Below, piece by piece: positions 1 to 8,314 of a DNA stretch of 64,000 nucleotides. The stretch is taken from NCBI GenBank assembly GCA_020060485.1, contig JAGVAB010000029.1:1-64000 (forward strand), given 5' to 3'. The translations under genes were made by a program, and so were the position numbers. The stretch comes from Anaerolineales bacterium. Lineage in GTDB: Bacteria; Chloroflexota; Anaerolineae; Anaerolineales; Anaerolineaceae. Below the pieces are notes generated by a model. The model saw nothing but the letters and a program-made list of their open reading frames with translations, was not told the origin of the DNA and ran no database searches. Within the stretch, counting starts at the first letter, position 1. The number at the start of each line of letters is the position of its first letter.

Positions 1-225
1 AGAAGAAGGAATTGGGATATGTCAGGCAAGCAGCGGGGAGGGGAGTTCGAGGGGTGGGGTGAATAAACCCCGGTGATGCACAGACCGTCTTTCGTCCGGT
101 CTCGTGCCATCAATAAAAGAAGCAAATGGAAAATTAACTTTGAGAAAGCCATGAAGGTATACGGGTTCTCTCTGGACGAATGGCTGGTTGAGGTTTCCGG
201 GGGATTTATCAATACGGTCTGGGTG
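1..225. other. left-edge stretch, no supported gene
   Basis: Nothing here can be called as a gene with confidence. One + frame is open from base 1 to a TAA at 64-66 and could be the last 21 codons of a gene cut by the edge, but the residues (rich in Gly, Arg and Glu) match nothing I recognise. Open frames on both strands across 22-348 lack a ribosome binding site and recognisable motifs. Confidence 0.3.
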
Positions 226-255
226 TTGAAAAGCACTCGATATTTGGAGTACAAT
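226..255 (+). promoter_or_regulatory. sigma70-type promoter for the 306-3566 operon
   Basis: TTGAAA (226-231), an 18-nt spacer and TACAAT (250-255) resemble -35 and -10 boxes. Transcription would start near 262, leaving a leader of about 44 nt before the first start codon. Assigned by eye. Confidence 0.45.
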
Positions 256-305
256 TCGAAGGATATTTTTTGGTGTCACAAAATCACAAGGAAAAGGAGT
301 AAATC

Positions 306-461
306 ATGTACCTTGATCCGGGAACGGGCAGTGTTGTCCTTCAGGTAGTTTTGGCTGCGCTTTTAGGTCTGGGTGTGTTCATCAAGCTTTTTTGGCAAAA
401 GATCACAGCCATTTTCAGAAAAAAGGACTCATCCTCACCCGACACTGAGGAGCAGGAGTAA
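306..461 (+). CDS. 51-aa single-helix membrane peptide (YLDPGTGS type)
   Basis: A 51-residue protein with a good ribosome binding site (AAGGAG, about 8 nt before the ATG). It begins MYLDPGTGS, then has one hydrophobic helix (about residues 10-29), a basic segment (KLFWQKI...FRKK) and an acidic tail. The opening motif recurs in tiny proteins that I recall next to methyltransferase and sulfatase-like genes. Its stop is 6 nt before the methyltransferase start, so the two are almost certainly co-transcribed. A membrane-anchoring or scaffold subunit for the two enzymes downstream is plausible but inferred; no catalytic residues are visible. It is short enough for automated callers to miss. Confidence 0.8.
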   Translation: MYLDPGTGSVVLQVVLAALLGLGVFIKLFWQKITAIFRKKDSSSPDTEEQE

Positions 462-467
462 TTCATT

Positions 468-1883
468 ATGGCATTTAGATCCCCGGCCTCTTTTCGTGAC
501 CCTTGCGGTGTGATCTACACCAGCAACGGCATTCTCCTGCGGCAGGTCAATCTGGTTTATAAAGAGGATTATGAGGTTCTTGTTTCTTCAGGTTTGTATG
601 AAAAACTGGTTCGGAAGAATTATCTGATCCCCCATACAGAGGTTGATGAGGCGCCCTTTGTGGCGGAATCGGCTTACAAGGTGATCCAGCCGGAAAGGAT
701 TCCCTTCATCTCGTATCCCTATGAATGGTGCTTTTCGCAGCTCAAGGATGCTGCCTTGCTGACTCTGGCTATTCAAAAAGAAGCCTTGAAAGCAGGGATG
801 ACCTTGAAAGATGCCAGTGCTTATAACATTCAATTTCATCAAGGCGCTCCAGTTTTGATCGATACGCTGAGCTTTAGCAAATACATCGAAGGTACACCGT
901 GGGTTGCTTACCGGCAATTCTGCCAGCACTTTTTAGGCCCACTGGCCCTGATGAGCAAGAAGGATGTGCGCCTTGGCAAGCTGCTGATCAACCATATCGA
1001 TGGCATCCCCCTGGATCTGTGCAGCCGGCTGCTGGCCGGAACCAGCCGGCTCAACTTTGGGCTGCTCACCCATATCCATCTGCATGCGAAAACCCAGGCC
1101 CGCTATGCCAACACTTCCCGGACAGAGATCGGCGGTCACCCGGACAGGAAGTTGGCGGTTAGCAAGAACGGCCTATTGGGTTTGATTGACAGCCTGGAAA
1201 ACACGGTCAAAGGGCTTTCCTTCAAGGTGAGCGGGGAGCTATGGGCAGACTATTACTCGGATACCAATTATTCTTCCAAAGCATTTGATGCCAAAAAGAC
1301 AACGGTGCATGAACTGGTGCGCACGCTCAAACCTGGTACAGTGCTGGATTTGGGCGCCAACACAGGTGTTTTCAGCCAGGAAGCGGCTCGCATGGTGGAT
1401 TGTTTGGTCATTTCTACTGATATAGATGCAGAGGCAGTGGAGTTGAATTATCAACAAGTAAAAAAGGACGGCTGCAAAAACATCCTGCCATTGGTGCTTG
1501 ATCTGACCAACCCGTCCCCATCCATTGGCTGGGACAACCTTGAACGGGATGCATTTTATTTGCGTGCCAAAGCGGATGTGGTTTTGGCCCTGGCCCTGGT
1601 GCATCATCTGGCAATTGCCAACAATGTTCCGCTGGGCGATATCGCCAGGACGATGGCCGCGCTGGGCGAACATCTGATCCTCGAATTTGTGCCCAAAGAG
1701 GACAGCCAGGTGAAAAGGTTGCTGCGTTCACGCGACGATATTTTTGATGACTACACCCTGGAAGGATTGATCCGCGCTTTTGAGCCCTTGTTCAAACTGG
1801 AAGACCAGAAGCCCGTTGCGGAAAGTCAGCGCACGTTGCTGTGGTTCAAACGTAAAACAGCGGGCAATACTTCACGCCCTTGA
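468..1883 (+). CDS. class I SAM-dependent methyltransferase with kinase-like N-terminal domain
   Basis: 471 aa. The C-terminal half holds a Rossmann methyltransferase domain: motif I VLDLGANTGVFS at about 292-303, an acidic STDID strand end after it, and a post-I region ending in ALVHHLAI. The N-terminal 200 residues are unrelated to methyltransferases; at about 113-136 they read LKDASAYNIQF...LIDTLSF, which mimics the catalytic loop (D....N) and DFG region of protein or aminoglycoside kinases. It lies between the membrane peptide and the phosphoesterase (gaps of 6 and 30 nt). The substrate is unknown; methylation of an envelope polymer or its carrier would fit the neighbours. The fold call is secure, the role is inference. 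Confidence 0.85.
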   Translation: MAFRSPASFRDPCGVIYTSNGILLRQVNLVYKEDYEVLVSSGLYEKLVRKNYLIPHTEVDEAPFVAESAYKVIQPERIPFISYPYEWCFSQLKDAALLTLAIQKEALKAGMTLKDASAYNIQFHQGAPVLIDTLSFSKYIEGTPWVAYRQFCQHFLGPLALMSKKDVRLGKLLINHIDGIPLDLCSRLLAGTSRLNFGLLTHIHLHAKTQARYANTSRTEIGGHPDRKLAVSKNGLLGLIDSLENTVKGLSFKVSGELWADYYSDTNYSSKAFDAKKTTVHELVRTLKPGTVLDLGANTGVFSQEAARMVDCLVISTDIDAEAVELNYQQVKKDGCKNILPLVLDLTNPSPSIGWDNLERDAFYLRAKADVVLALALVHHLAIANNVPLGDIARTMAALGEHLILEFVPKEDSQVKRLLRSRDDIFDDYTLEGLIRAFEPLFKLEDQKPVAESQRTLLWFKRKTAGNTSRP

Positions 1884-1913
1884 ATCTCTTTTCATTAAAA
1901 CAAAGGATACATC

Positions 1914-3566
1914 ATGTTCGGCGCAAGCAAGCATCAAAATGACGAAACCACCACCCTGACAAGATTTTATGAAAAGTTACCTTTTCATGTATTGTTTTTT
2001 ATCCTGTATCCTGTTTTGAGCCTGTATGTCACAAACAAGAATCAAATTCCGTTTTATGCAATCATCCGGTCGCTGATCTTGATTGCTGTTCTAAGTTTAA
2101 TGATCTATCTGGTCAGTCTCATTTTTCTGGGCAGTCACTTGAAAGCCGCTTTATTGACAAGCGCCTTCAATCTTCTGTTTAATTTTTATGGTCATGCGTA
2201 TACCTTCTTAAGCCAATTGAACTTTCAAGGAATTGATATCGCCAGGCACTCCCTCTTGACAATTCTGTGGGTGGCATTAGCAGTTATGGCGTTGGTTGGC
2301 ATAATCAGACTGAATAAAAACCTGTGCAAGGTTACCCAGGCATCCAATTTTATCGGCGGGGTGTTGCTTCTATTTATTTTATTTCAGATGAATATTCCAA
2401 ATATCTTCTTAAAAATCATTAATATAGAAAAAAATACTGCCAATCCAGCCTCGTATGAGCCGAGACCAGGGCCAAGCAACCCGAACACTGTTCATCGGGA
2501 TGTGTACTATATTATTGTAGATGGATATACCAGAGCCGACATCCTTGCGAATGAATTTGATTTTAACAACAGCCCATTCATTACCGAGTTGGAAAACATT
2601 GGTTTTACAATCCTGGCCTCGGCAAACAGTAATTATGATAATACTTTTGATTCATTGGTTTCAACCTTGAATATGGATTATCTGGACAATATGGGCATTT
2701 CTGATTCCGATGATTTTGACAAGCGCATGTTATTAATAGGCGATACATTACCCCATAACAAGGTGCGCAGCATTTTTGAGGACATGGGATATACAACCAT
2801 TGCATTTCATACAAAAGCCCCCTGGGCAAACCTGAGTGATGCCGATATTTATTACGAAGCAGAAATCAACGTTCCCAAGATCAACCGGCTTGAAACCCTT
2901 CTTTTCCATGATCTATATTTGAAAACCTCCTGGGTGCGCCTGCTCTTTGACACACGGGGTGTTTCTGTTGCCAGGTTGGCCTCAAAATATCCGGATTTGC
3001 AAGGCTGGATTGACCCCAACAATTATGCCATTTCGCTCATGGAAATTTCAGATCAAGAAAGATTCGAAAGTATCCGCTACGGGGAATACAAACAAAATCT
3101 ATATTCTCTGGACAGCTTGCACAAGGTACCTGAAATTCCTGGCAATAAATTTGTGCACGCCCATATCATGGTTACCCATTCCTCGTTTGTATTTAATGCA
3201 GATGGGTCTTACAAGCAGCACCAGGATGAAAGCGATAAATCGTATATTGAACAGATAGCGTTTTTGAACAATCGCTTGATCGAGATCGTTGATACGATCT
3301 TGGAGAACTCAGATCCCACTCCAATCATCATCATTCAAGCAGATCACGGATACCGTCCTGGTGAAGGGAAAGTTGCCATTCTTCATGCCCTGTTTTTGCC
3401 CGATGGTGGAGAAGACCTTGTTTACCCGGAATTCACTCCTGTAAATACCTTCAGGGTGGTTCTTAATCATTATTTCGATTACCAATACGATCTACTGCCA
3501 GATAAATCGTATTACAGAAGCGAAGATGGCGATGAATTGATTGAAATCATCCATGCTGGACATTAA
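1914..3566 (+). CDS. membrane phosphoesterase/sulfatase-like transferase (alkaline phosphatase superfamily)
   Basis: 550 aa. Four or five transmembrane helices occupy about residues 24-160, followed by an extracytoplasmic catalytic domain. The domain opens with YYIIVDGYTRAD (D203 as a probable metal ligand), has T244 in NYDNTFDSLVS where LtaS-type enzymes carry their nucleophilic Thr, a THSSF segment, and ends with ADHGYRPG near 476. This is the layout of LtaS-like phosphoglycerol or phosphoethanolamine transferases and of membrane sulfatases. AAAGGA precedes the ATG. It closes the trio that starts at 306. Transfer or removal of a phosphate ester on an envelope glycan is the likely class of reaction; the exact substrate cannot be read. 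Confidence 0.8.
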   Translation: MFGASKHQNDETTTLTRFYEKLPFHVLFFILYPVLSLYVTNKNQIPFYAIIRSLILIAVLSLMIYLVSLIFLGSHLKAALLTSAFNLLFNFYGHAYTFLSQLNFQGIDIARHSLLTILWVALAVMALVGIIRLNKNLCKVTQASNFIGGVLLLFILFQMNIPNIFLKIINIEKNTANPASYEPRPGPSNPNTVHRDVYYIIVDGYTRADILANEFDFNNSPFITELENIGFTILASANSNYDNTFDSLVSTLNMDYLDNMGISDSDDFDKRMLLIGDTLPHNKVRSIFEDMGYTTIAFHTKAPWANLSDADIYYEAEINVPKINRLETLLFHDLYLKTSWVRLLFDTRGVSVARLASKYPDLQGWIDPNNYAISLMEISDQERFESIRYGEYKQNLYSLDSLHKVPEIPGNKFVHAHIMVTHSSFVFNADGSYKQHQDESDKSYIEQIAFLNNRLIEIVDTILENSDPTPIIIIQADHGYRPGEGKVAILHALFLPDGGEDLVYPEFTPVNTFRVVLNHYFDYQYDLLPDKSYYRSEDGDELIEIIHAGH

Positions 3567-3859
3567 ATCGCCAACAAAAGACGATTTGCGGTTTTTTGGT
3601 CATGAGATGCCCTTATCCAGCCCTCTCCCCATTCTGGGAGAGGGCTTCGCTTCGTTGTGGCTTACCGGCTTGGCCGGGATGGGGATTGCTTCAGTTGCCG
3701 CTTTGCGGCTTCTTCGCAACGACAAAAGCTACAACATTTTCGTACTGCCGTTTGAGGGCAAATTCAACTGCAATGGGTTATTAAGTGATACAATCTTAAG
3801 GGCCGGCAGACATTTTTTTGCCAGCCTCTTTAAGAACATATTCCTTAAGGAGAGCATGC
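3567..3859. other. intergenic region, no gene supported
   Basis: Holds the palindrome at 3620-3645, a TACAAT box at 3789-3794 without a convincing -35, and an imperfect GGCCGGCA...TGCCAGCC hairpin around 3801-3828 ahead of the ribosome binding site of the next gene. I see no coding signal. Confidence 0.5.
3620..3645. repeat. palindrome CCCTCTCCC/GGGAGAGGG, copy 1
   Basis: Perfect 10-bp stem GCCCTCTCCC (3620-3629) and GGGAGAGGGC (3636-3645). The same 9-bp core recurs as a 13-bp stem at 4975-5005, so the two copies bracket the gene at 3860-4939. No U-tract follows, so a repetitive element or RNA-stabilising hairpin is likelier than a terminator. Confidence 0.7.
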
Positions 3860-4939
3860 ATGGCATTTTTCACTTATCCATTTAGCTTCACAGAAGATGA
3901 TCAAAGCCAGATCAATGGTGATCTGATCCTCGAAAAACCGCTTCCCTACCAGAGCAAATCTCAAGGGAGCGGTTTTTATCGTAAAGGCCAGATCGTTCTT
4001 TCGCCAAGTATTCATCTGGACATTGTCTTCTATCACAATCCAGCCACCACTTCCTTTATTTATTTGCAGGATGAAGGACTGGCACGCAGTGCATTGGAGA
4101 TCATTGGTCTGAATGAGGAGGAGGTTGCCCAATGCGGGAAGATCTCTTTTCCCGGCCAGCTTTGCATGGGGGCGCAGCGTACCGGCCTGATCGGCCGGGC
4201 GATGCACGCCATTTTTTCAGCAGCCCCATTGAAAGAGGTCATCTCAGCCAACCAGCAGCAAAATCTGGCAATTTTTCCGATCGCGCGCGAGGGCTTGAAA
4301 TACCAGGTGTCTGAAGCGATCTTTGAAAATTATGGCTATTATTGTGATGAAATTGTGCTGGATGCTCATCATGTTTTTGATAACACGGTGCCGGTGTATA
4401 ACCGCAAGGTGGAAATGACCTTATTCAAAGACAAGGATCTGGATCAACACCAGCATGAGAATATCACGGTGGCTGTCATTGCGGACAGTATCGCCAGCGG
4501 TCTGGTGATGCGCGAGACCATCACCGAAGTGAAGAAGCGCTTCAAGAACCTGGAACGGGTGGAAGTGATCTCTCCACTGGCTACGATTCGCGGATTAAGC
4601 AGGATTGCAGACACGGAATGCCGCAACGGGGTGAAAGTGCGGGTGCATGTTTTTGAAACGATCCTGAATGCTTTGCCGCCGGATTATTATTATTCCGCAC
4701 ATTTTCATGTTCCTGAACTACATATTCGCCCGGATCTGGAAGAGAGTTACCGGGCATGGTGGGGGCAGGATGGGTTTGGGCGCTGGATTGCCGATACGGC
4801 TTGCGCAGGGTATGGGTGGAGCGAGGTGTTTTATTCACCGCGCAAACAGATCGAGATGATCAACGGGGAGCTGGGGGAACGGCATGGCCTGACGATTGTT
4901 GACCTGATCCGGCGGCAGCTCAAGGGGCAGAAGAATTGA
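3860..4939 (+). CDS. conserved protein of unknown function with a PRTase-like motif
   Basis: 359 aa from the ATG at 3860, which has AAGGAG 7-8 nt upstream; the frame is open further upstream but without a ribosome binding site. No signal peptide or membrane helix. Residues 203-221 (VAVIADSIASGLVMRETI region) resemble the PRPP-binding loop of type I phosphoribosyltransferases (four hydrophobics, D, x, I/M, A, S/T, G), and the following strand and SPLATIRGLSRI recall uracil phosphoribosyltransferase. The N-terminal 200 residues match nothing I know, and a C-terminal segment rich in Tyr, His and Trp (about 275-325) is also distinctive. A nucleotide- or PRPP-binding role is possible but unproven. 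Confidence 0.6.
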   Translation: MAFFTYPFSFTEDDQSQINGDLILEKPLPYQSKSQGSGFYRKGQIVLSPSIHLDIVFYHNPATTSFIYLQDEGLARSALEIIGLNEEEVAQCGKISFPGQLCMGAQRTGLIGRAMHAIFSAAPLKEVISANQQQNLAIFPIAREGLKYQVSEAIFENYGYYCDEIVLDAHHVFDNTVPVYNRKVEMTLFKDKDLDQHQHENITVAVIADSIASGLVMRETITEVKKRFKNLERVEVISPLATIRGLSRIADTECRNGVKVRVHVFETILNALPPDYYYSAHFHVPELHIRPDLEESYRAWWGQDGFGRWIADTACAGYGWSEVFYSPRKQIEMINGELGERHGLTIVDLIRRQLKGQKN

Positions 4940-4974
4940 TGCGGTTATAGTTTTATAAAGAAGGGGATTTGGAT

Positions 4975-5005
4975 AAACCCTCTCCCGTTTGCCGGGAGAG
5001 GGTTT
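4975..5005. terminator. strong hairpin between convergent genes, palindrome copy 2
   Basis: 13-bp perfect stem AAACCCTCTCCCG (4975-4987) with its complement at 4993-5005 and a 5-nt loop. It lies between the convergent ends at 4939 (+) and 5053 (-), and T-rich sequence follows on the + side. It shares its core with the palindrome at 3620-3645. Confidence 0.65.
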
Positions 5006-5052
5006 CTGTATGGGTCGAAGAGCAGCCCGGGTGTGCGGGGTTGGGGTATGGG

Positions 5053-8000
5053 TCAGGATGTGCGGCGGTGGGTTTGGATGGCCTGCAGGAGGTCTGGCAA
5101 GGGGAAGGGGCGGGCAAGAAAAGCGGCTGCCCCGGCCTGGGCATAACGCTGCTCGTCGTTGACAATCACCAGCGAGGTGATCGCAATGACGGGAATGGAG
5201 GCGAGGGCCGGGTCTTGCTGCATGGCAGCCAGCACCTGCCAGCCGTCCATGTCGGGGATCTGCATTTTAAGGAGGGTGACCTGGGGAGGAGACTGGCGAA
5301 GCATTTGCAGGGCATCCAGGCCGCTGTGGGCGATGGTGACCTGACAGCCGAGGACTGACAGACTTTCCACCAAAACCTGGATGCAAGCCTTGTCATCTTC
5401 AACCAGGAGGACGTGCTTCACCAGGGGCGAATACTGGTTGTACTTCACAATCCAGTCTGGCAGGATCTCTGGCTGCGGTTCGGACAAGGGCAGGCTGACA
5501 GAAAAAGTGCTGCCTGCCCCTTCTTCGCCTGGGCTGTCCAGGGAGACACTGCCGCGATGCATGGCTACCAGGCGGGCCACCAGGGCCAGGCCGAGGCCGG
5601 TGCCTTCGTAGCTGCGAGAAAGACTGGAATCGATCTGGGAGAAGGGTTTGAAGAGGTGGGGCATTTTGTCGGGAGGGATGCCGATGCCTTGATCGTGGAT
5701 GGAGAAGCGCAGGGCATTTTGGCAAGGAAGGTCTTCCACCAGAAAATCCACCTGACCGCCCTGGGGAGAGAACTTGATGGCATTGGAGAGCAGATTGACC
5801 AGCACCTGTTTGATGCCGCGCACGTCTGCCATCATGCTGGTGTGGCTGCTGCGGTTGCTGAACTGGATTGTGATCTGGCGGGCAGTGGCTGAATGTTGAA
5901 CAAAAGACAGACTGGATTGGCAAATATCATCGATCAGAATGGTCTGGAAATCCAGGGTCAATTGGCCAGATTCGATCTTGGAAAGGTTGAGGATGTCGTT
6001 GATCAAATCCAGAAGGTGACGGCCGCTGTTCTCGATAATGTGGATGTACTTAGTCTGGCGCTCATTTAGCGGGCCATGCAGGCCCTCGCCGAGCATTTCG
6101 GACATGCCCAGGATGGAACTGAGCGGGGTGCGCAGTTCGTGGCTCATATTGGCCAGGAATTCATCCTTGGCGCGTGAGGCTTTTCGCAGATCGGCATTCA
6201 GGCGCCGCAATTCGGCAGTGCGTTCTTCAATGCGGCGTTCCAGGGATGCATGTTCCTCTTCCAGTTTCTGGCGGGCCAGACGGCGCTCGGTGATGTCGCG
6301 GGAGATGATGAGAACCTGGTGCCTGCCTTCGAGTTCGATCAGGCCGATGTGCATTTCCACTGGAATGTCTTCACCGGAGCGGCTTCGATGGAAGCCTTCC
6401 TTTTGAAAGATGTGTACCTTGGCAAGGGCAGCCCATTCAGCAAGAATGCTTTCTTTGTCAATGTGGGCGGCGATATCGAAGGCAGTCATGTGCAGCAGTT
6501 CGCTGCGGGTATAGCCCAGGAGATCACAGGCGCGTTGATTCATGTCCACCAGCCTGCCGTCGAGGTCAGATATGATGATGGCATCAACTACCTGCTCGAA
6601 AAGGGTGCGGAAACGTTTTTCGCTTTTTTGAATTGCCTGGATGGCAAATTGACGGGCAGTGCTGTCGCTGACACTGGCGATGGCACTGGTGATCTGTCCT
6701 TTTGGGTCGCGAATGGGAGCGGCACTCACCGTGAGCCATTTGACATCGCCGGCCTGATTAATGACGCGGTAAAGGGCATCGCTGGTTTCACGACCCTGGA
6801 GCAGGGCGGTGATAATGGGCATTTCTTCATGGGGAATGGGTGAATCGGCATCATCCACCGCGACCCATGGCATTTGCAAATAGGGATCACCTACCTGGAC
6901 AGAATCCGGAAGGTCAAAGATCATCCGGCCAGCGGGATTGATATAGGCCAGGGTTTGATCGCGATTGATCACAATGACCCCGTCCACCACCGTTTGCAGC
7001 ATACTGTTCAAGCGGGCTTCGGCGGCGGCCAACTGCTGTTCTGCCTGATGGCGGCGGCGAATGGCAAGCACCAGCAAGAGGATGACCAGGGTCTGGAGGA
7101 TCACAAAGATGCCGCCGTAGCGAATAACGATCTGGAATTCGCGGTATAGGCTGGACGGCTGGTTAATGAGAATGCTGCCTTCCGGAACGCTGGAAAGCGG
7201 GATTTGATAGCGGAGCAGTTCGTCATAGTTGAGAATTATGTTGGTTGGGCTGGATTCCATCAGGGGGATACTGGCGGCAGGTGTGCCCTGAAGGATTTGC
7301 AGGGCAAGACCGGCCGCGGCTTGACCCTGGCTGCGTCCGGTGAGCAGCGCCCCGCCAACCACACCCTGACCGAAATTGAAGTCCCAGGTGGTAAAGATGG
7401 GGGCACGGCTATTGCCGGTTACCAGGCGCAGGGCTTCTTCAACAGTGAAGGGCTGCCCGTTGCGGTCACGGAAGAAGGAGCGAAAGAAGATGGCCGTGTC
7501 CTCCGGCAGGCCGGACAGGCTGGCGGTCAGTTCGTCGCGGGTCAGGTCAGACAGGTGGATGAATTCCAGGCGTCCAGCATAGTCAGGAGCCAGCTCTTCA
7601 AACCGGGCAGCGTGGATGAGGCCGGTGTCGGTGCTGTCATTGATCACAGCCAGGTGGCGGGTTTGGGGGATGAGCTGGAGGATAAGGTCAATGGTGGCGG
7701 TCATATCCTCCCGTTCAACGATGCCGGTTACGTCTGTGAGACTGCCCAGCATTTGGGGCGTGAAACCATTGACCCCCACAAAAACGACCGGTACACCAGG
7801 AAAAAGCTGGTCATGATAGGTTGCCAGGAAGGAAAGGGCAGAATTATCGGTGCTGATGATCAGGTCGAGAGGAATGTCCTGGTATTTACTGGTATACATG
7901 GCAACCAGAGCAGGGACAATGCGCTCAGGGGGGTAACGTTTGGCGTCCATGTATTCCACGTAAATTTCGGGGTGGACAGGGCTGGCCTGAAAGGTGTCGG

Positions 8001-8229
8001 TGATGCCTTTGACGATGTCTTCGGACCATTGGTATCCGATGTGATAGGAATTAAGGATGAGGACATTGTAAGGCCGGCCGGGGAGCGGGGTGGCAATGGG
8101 TGGGAGGGGCGCTGGCGGCTGGGTTGGCTGGCAGCCGGCAGCCAGCAGGACGAGGAAAAGGAGAAAGAACCGCAGATGCAAGGCCGGGAGGGCATTGCAT
8201 CTGGATCGGGTTGGAAAAACTGTGTTCAT
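5053..8229 (-). CDS. lipobox-bearing hybrid histidine kinase with degenerate receiver domain
   Basis: 1058 aa. Order: hydrophobic N-terminus ending in the lipobox LAAGC (C33); an extracytoplasmic ABC substrate-binding-like domain (about 53-350, periplasmic-binding fold like the ABC_sub_bind family); one membrane helix (about 370-391); two PAS domains (about 405-525 and 537-650); a coiled coil; HisKA with H697 in SHELRTP; HATPase_c with LLSNAIKF (N box) and DQGIG (G1, 846-850); a receiver domain (about 939-1055). The acidic pocket EDD and T1018 of the receiver are intact. The phospho-acceptor Asp, however, is Lys (K988 in LLKMQIPDMDGW) and the invariant Lys is Arg (R1040 in ARPF). It probably senses a small extracellular ligand. 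No SD; TAAAAT lies 6 nt before the ATG. Confidence 0.9.
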   Translation of the reverse strand: MNTVFPTRSRCNALPALHLRFFLLFLVLLAAGCQPTQPPAPLPPIATPLPGRPYNVLILNSYHIGYQWSEDIVKGITDTFQASPVHPEIYVEYMDAKRYPPERIVPALVAMYTSKYQDIPLDLIISTDNSALSFLATYHDQLFPGVPVVFVGVNGFTPQMLGSLTDVTGIVEREDMTATIDLILQLIPQTRHLAVINDSTDTGLIHAARFEELAPDYAGRLEFIHLSDLTRDELTASLSGLPEDTAIFFRSFFRDRNGQPFTVEEALRLVTGNSRAPIFTTWDFNFGQGVVGGALLTGRSQGQAAAGLALQILQGTPAASIPLMESSPTNIILNYDELLRYQIPLSSVPEGSILINQPSSLYREFQIVIRYGGIFVILQTLVILLLVLAIRRRHQAEQQLAAAEARLNSMLQTVVDGVIVINRDQTLAYINPAGRMIFDLPDSVQVGDPYLQMPWVAVDDADSPIPHEEMPIITALLQGRETSDALYRVINQAGDVKWLTVSAAPIRDPKGQITSAIASVSDSTARQFAIQAIQKSEKRFRTLFEQVVDAIIISDLDGRLVDMNQRACDLLGYTRSELLHMTAFDIAAHIDKESILAEWAALAKVHIFQKEGFHRSRSGEDIPVEMHIGLIELEGRHQVLIISRDITERRLARQKLEEEHASLERRIEERTAELRRLNADLRKASRAKDEFLANMSHELRTPLSSILGMSEMLGEGLHGPLNERQTKYIHIIENSGRHLLDLINDILNLSKIESGQLTLDFQTILIDDICQSSLSFVQHSATARQITIQFSNRSSHTSMMADVRGIKQVLVNLLSNAIKFSPQGGQVDFLVEDLPCQNALRFSIHDQGIGIPPDKMPHLFKPFSQIDSSLSRSYEGTGLGLALVARLVAMHRGSVSLDSPGEEGAGSTFSVSLPLSEPQPEILPDWIVKYNQYSPLVKHVLLVEDDKACIQVLVESLSVLGCQVTIAHSGLDALQMLRQSPPQVTLLKMQIPDMDGWQVLAAMQQDPALASIPVIAITSLVIVNDEQRYAQAGAAAFLARPFPLPDLLQAIQTHRRTS

Positions 8230-8235
8230 GGGGTA

Positions 8236-8241
8236 ATTTTA
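8236..8241 (-). promoter_or_regulatory. -10 box placed for a leaderless transcript of the hybrid kinase
   Basis: TAAAAT on the minus strand, preceded by TGC (extended -10), sits exactly 6 nt before the ATG at 8229, so transcription would begin at or beside the start codon. No Shine-Dalgarno is visible and no clear -35 either. Confidence 0.4.
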
Positions 8242-8277
8242 GCACAAGGGAAGGTTGTGGGCAGGGCCTTCTTTATG

Positions 8278-8299
8278 GCAGCCCGCAGGAGTGGGCTGC
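8278..8299. other. hairpin between peptidase and kinase genes
   Basis: GCAGCCC (8278-8284) pairs with GGGCTGC (8293-8299) in the 85-nt gap between the M23 gene and the hybrid kinase. No U-tract follows on the minus strand, so it may be a weak terminator or mRNA end structure. Confidence 0.4.
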
Positions 8300-8314
8300 G
8301 GTTGGCGGGAAAGA

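Noticed and set aside
4969..5358. 129-codon open frame on the + strand beside the convergent hairpin
   Set aside because: It starts inside the hairpin and runs antisense to the receiver domain of the hybrid kinase; no RBS.
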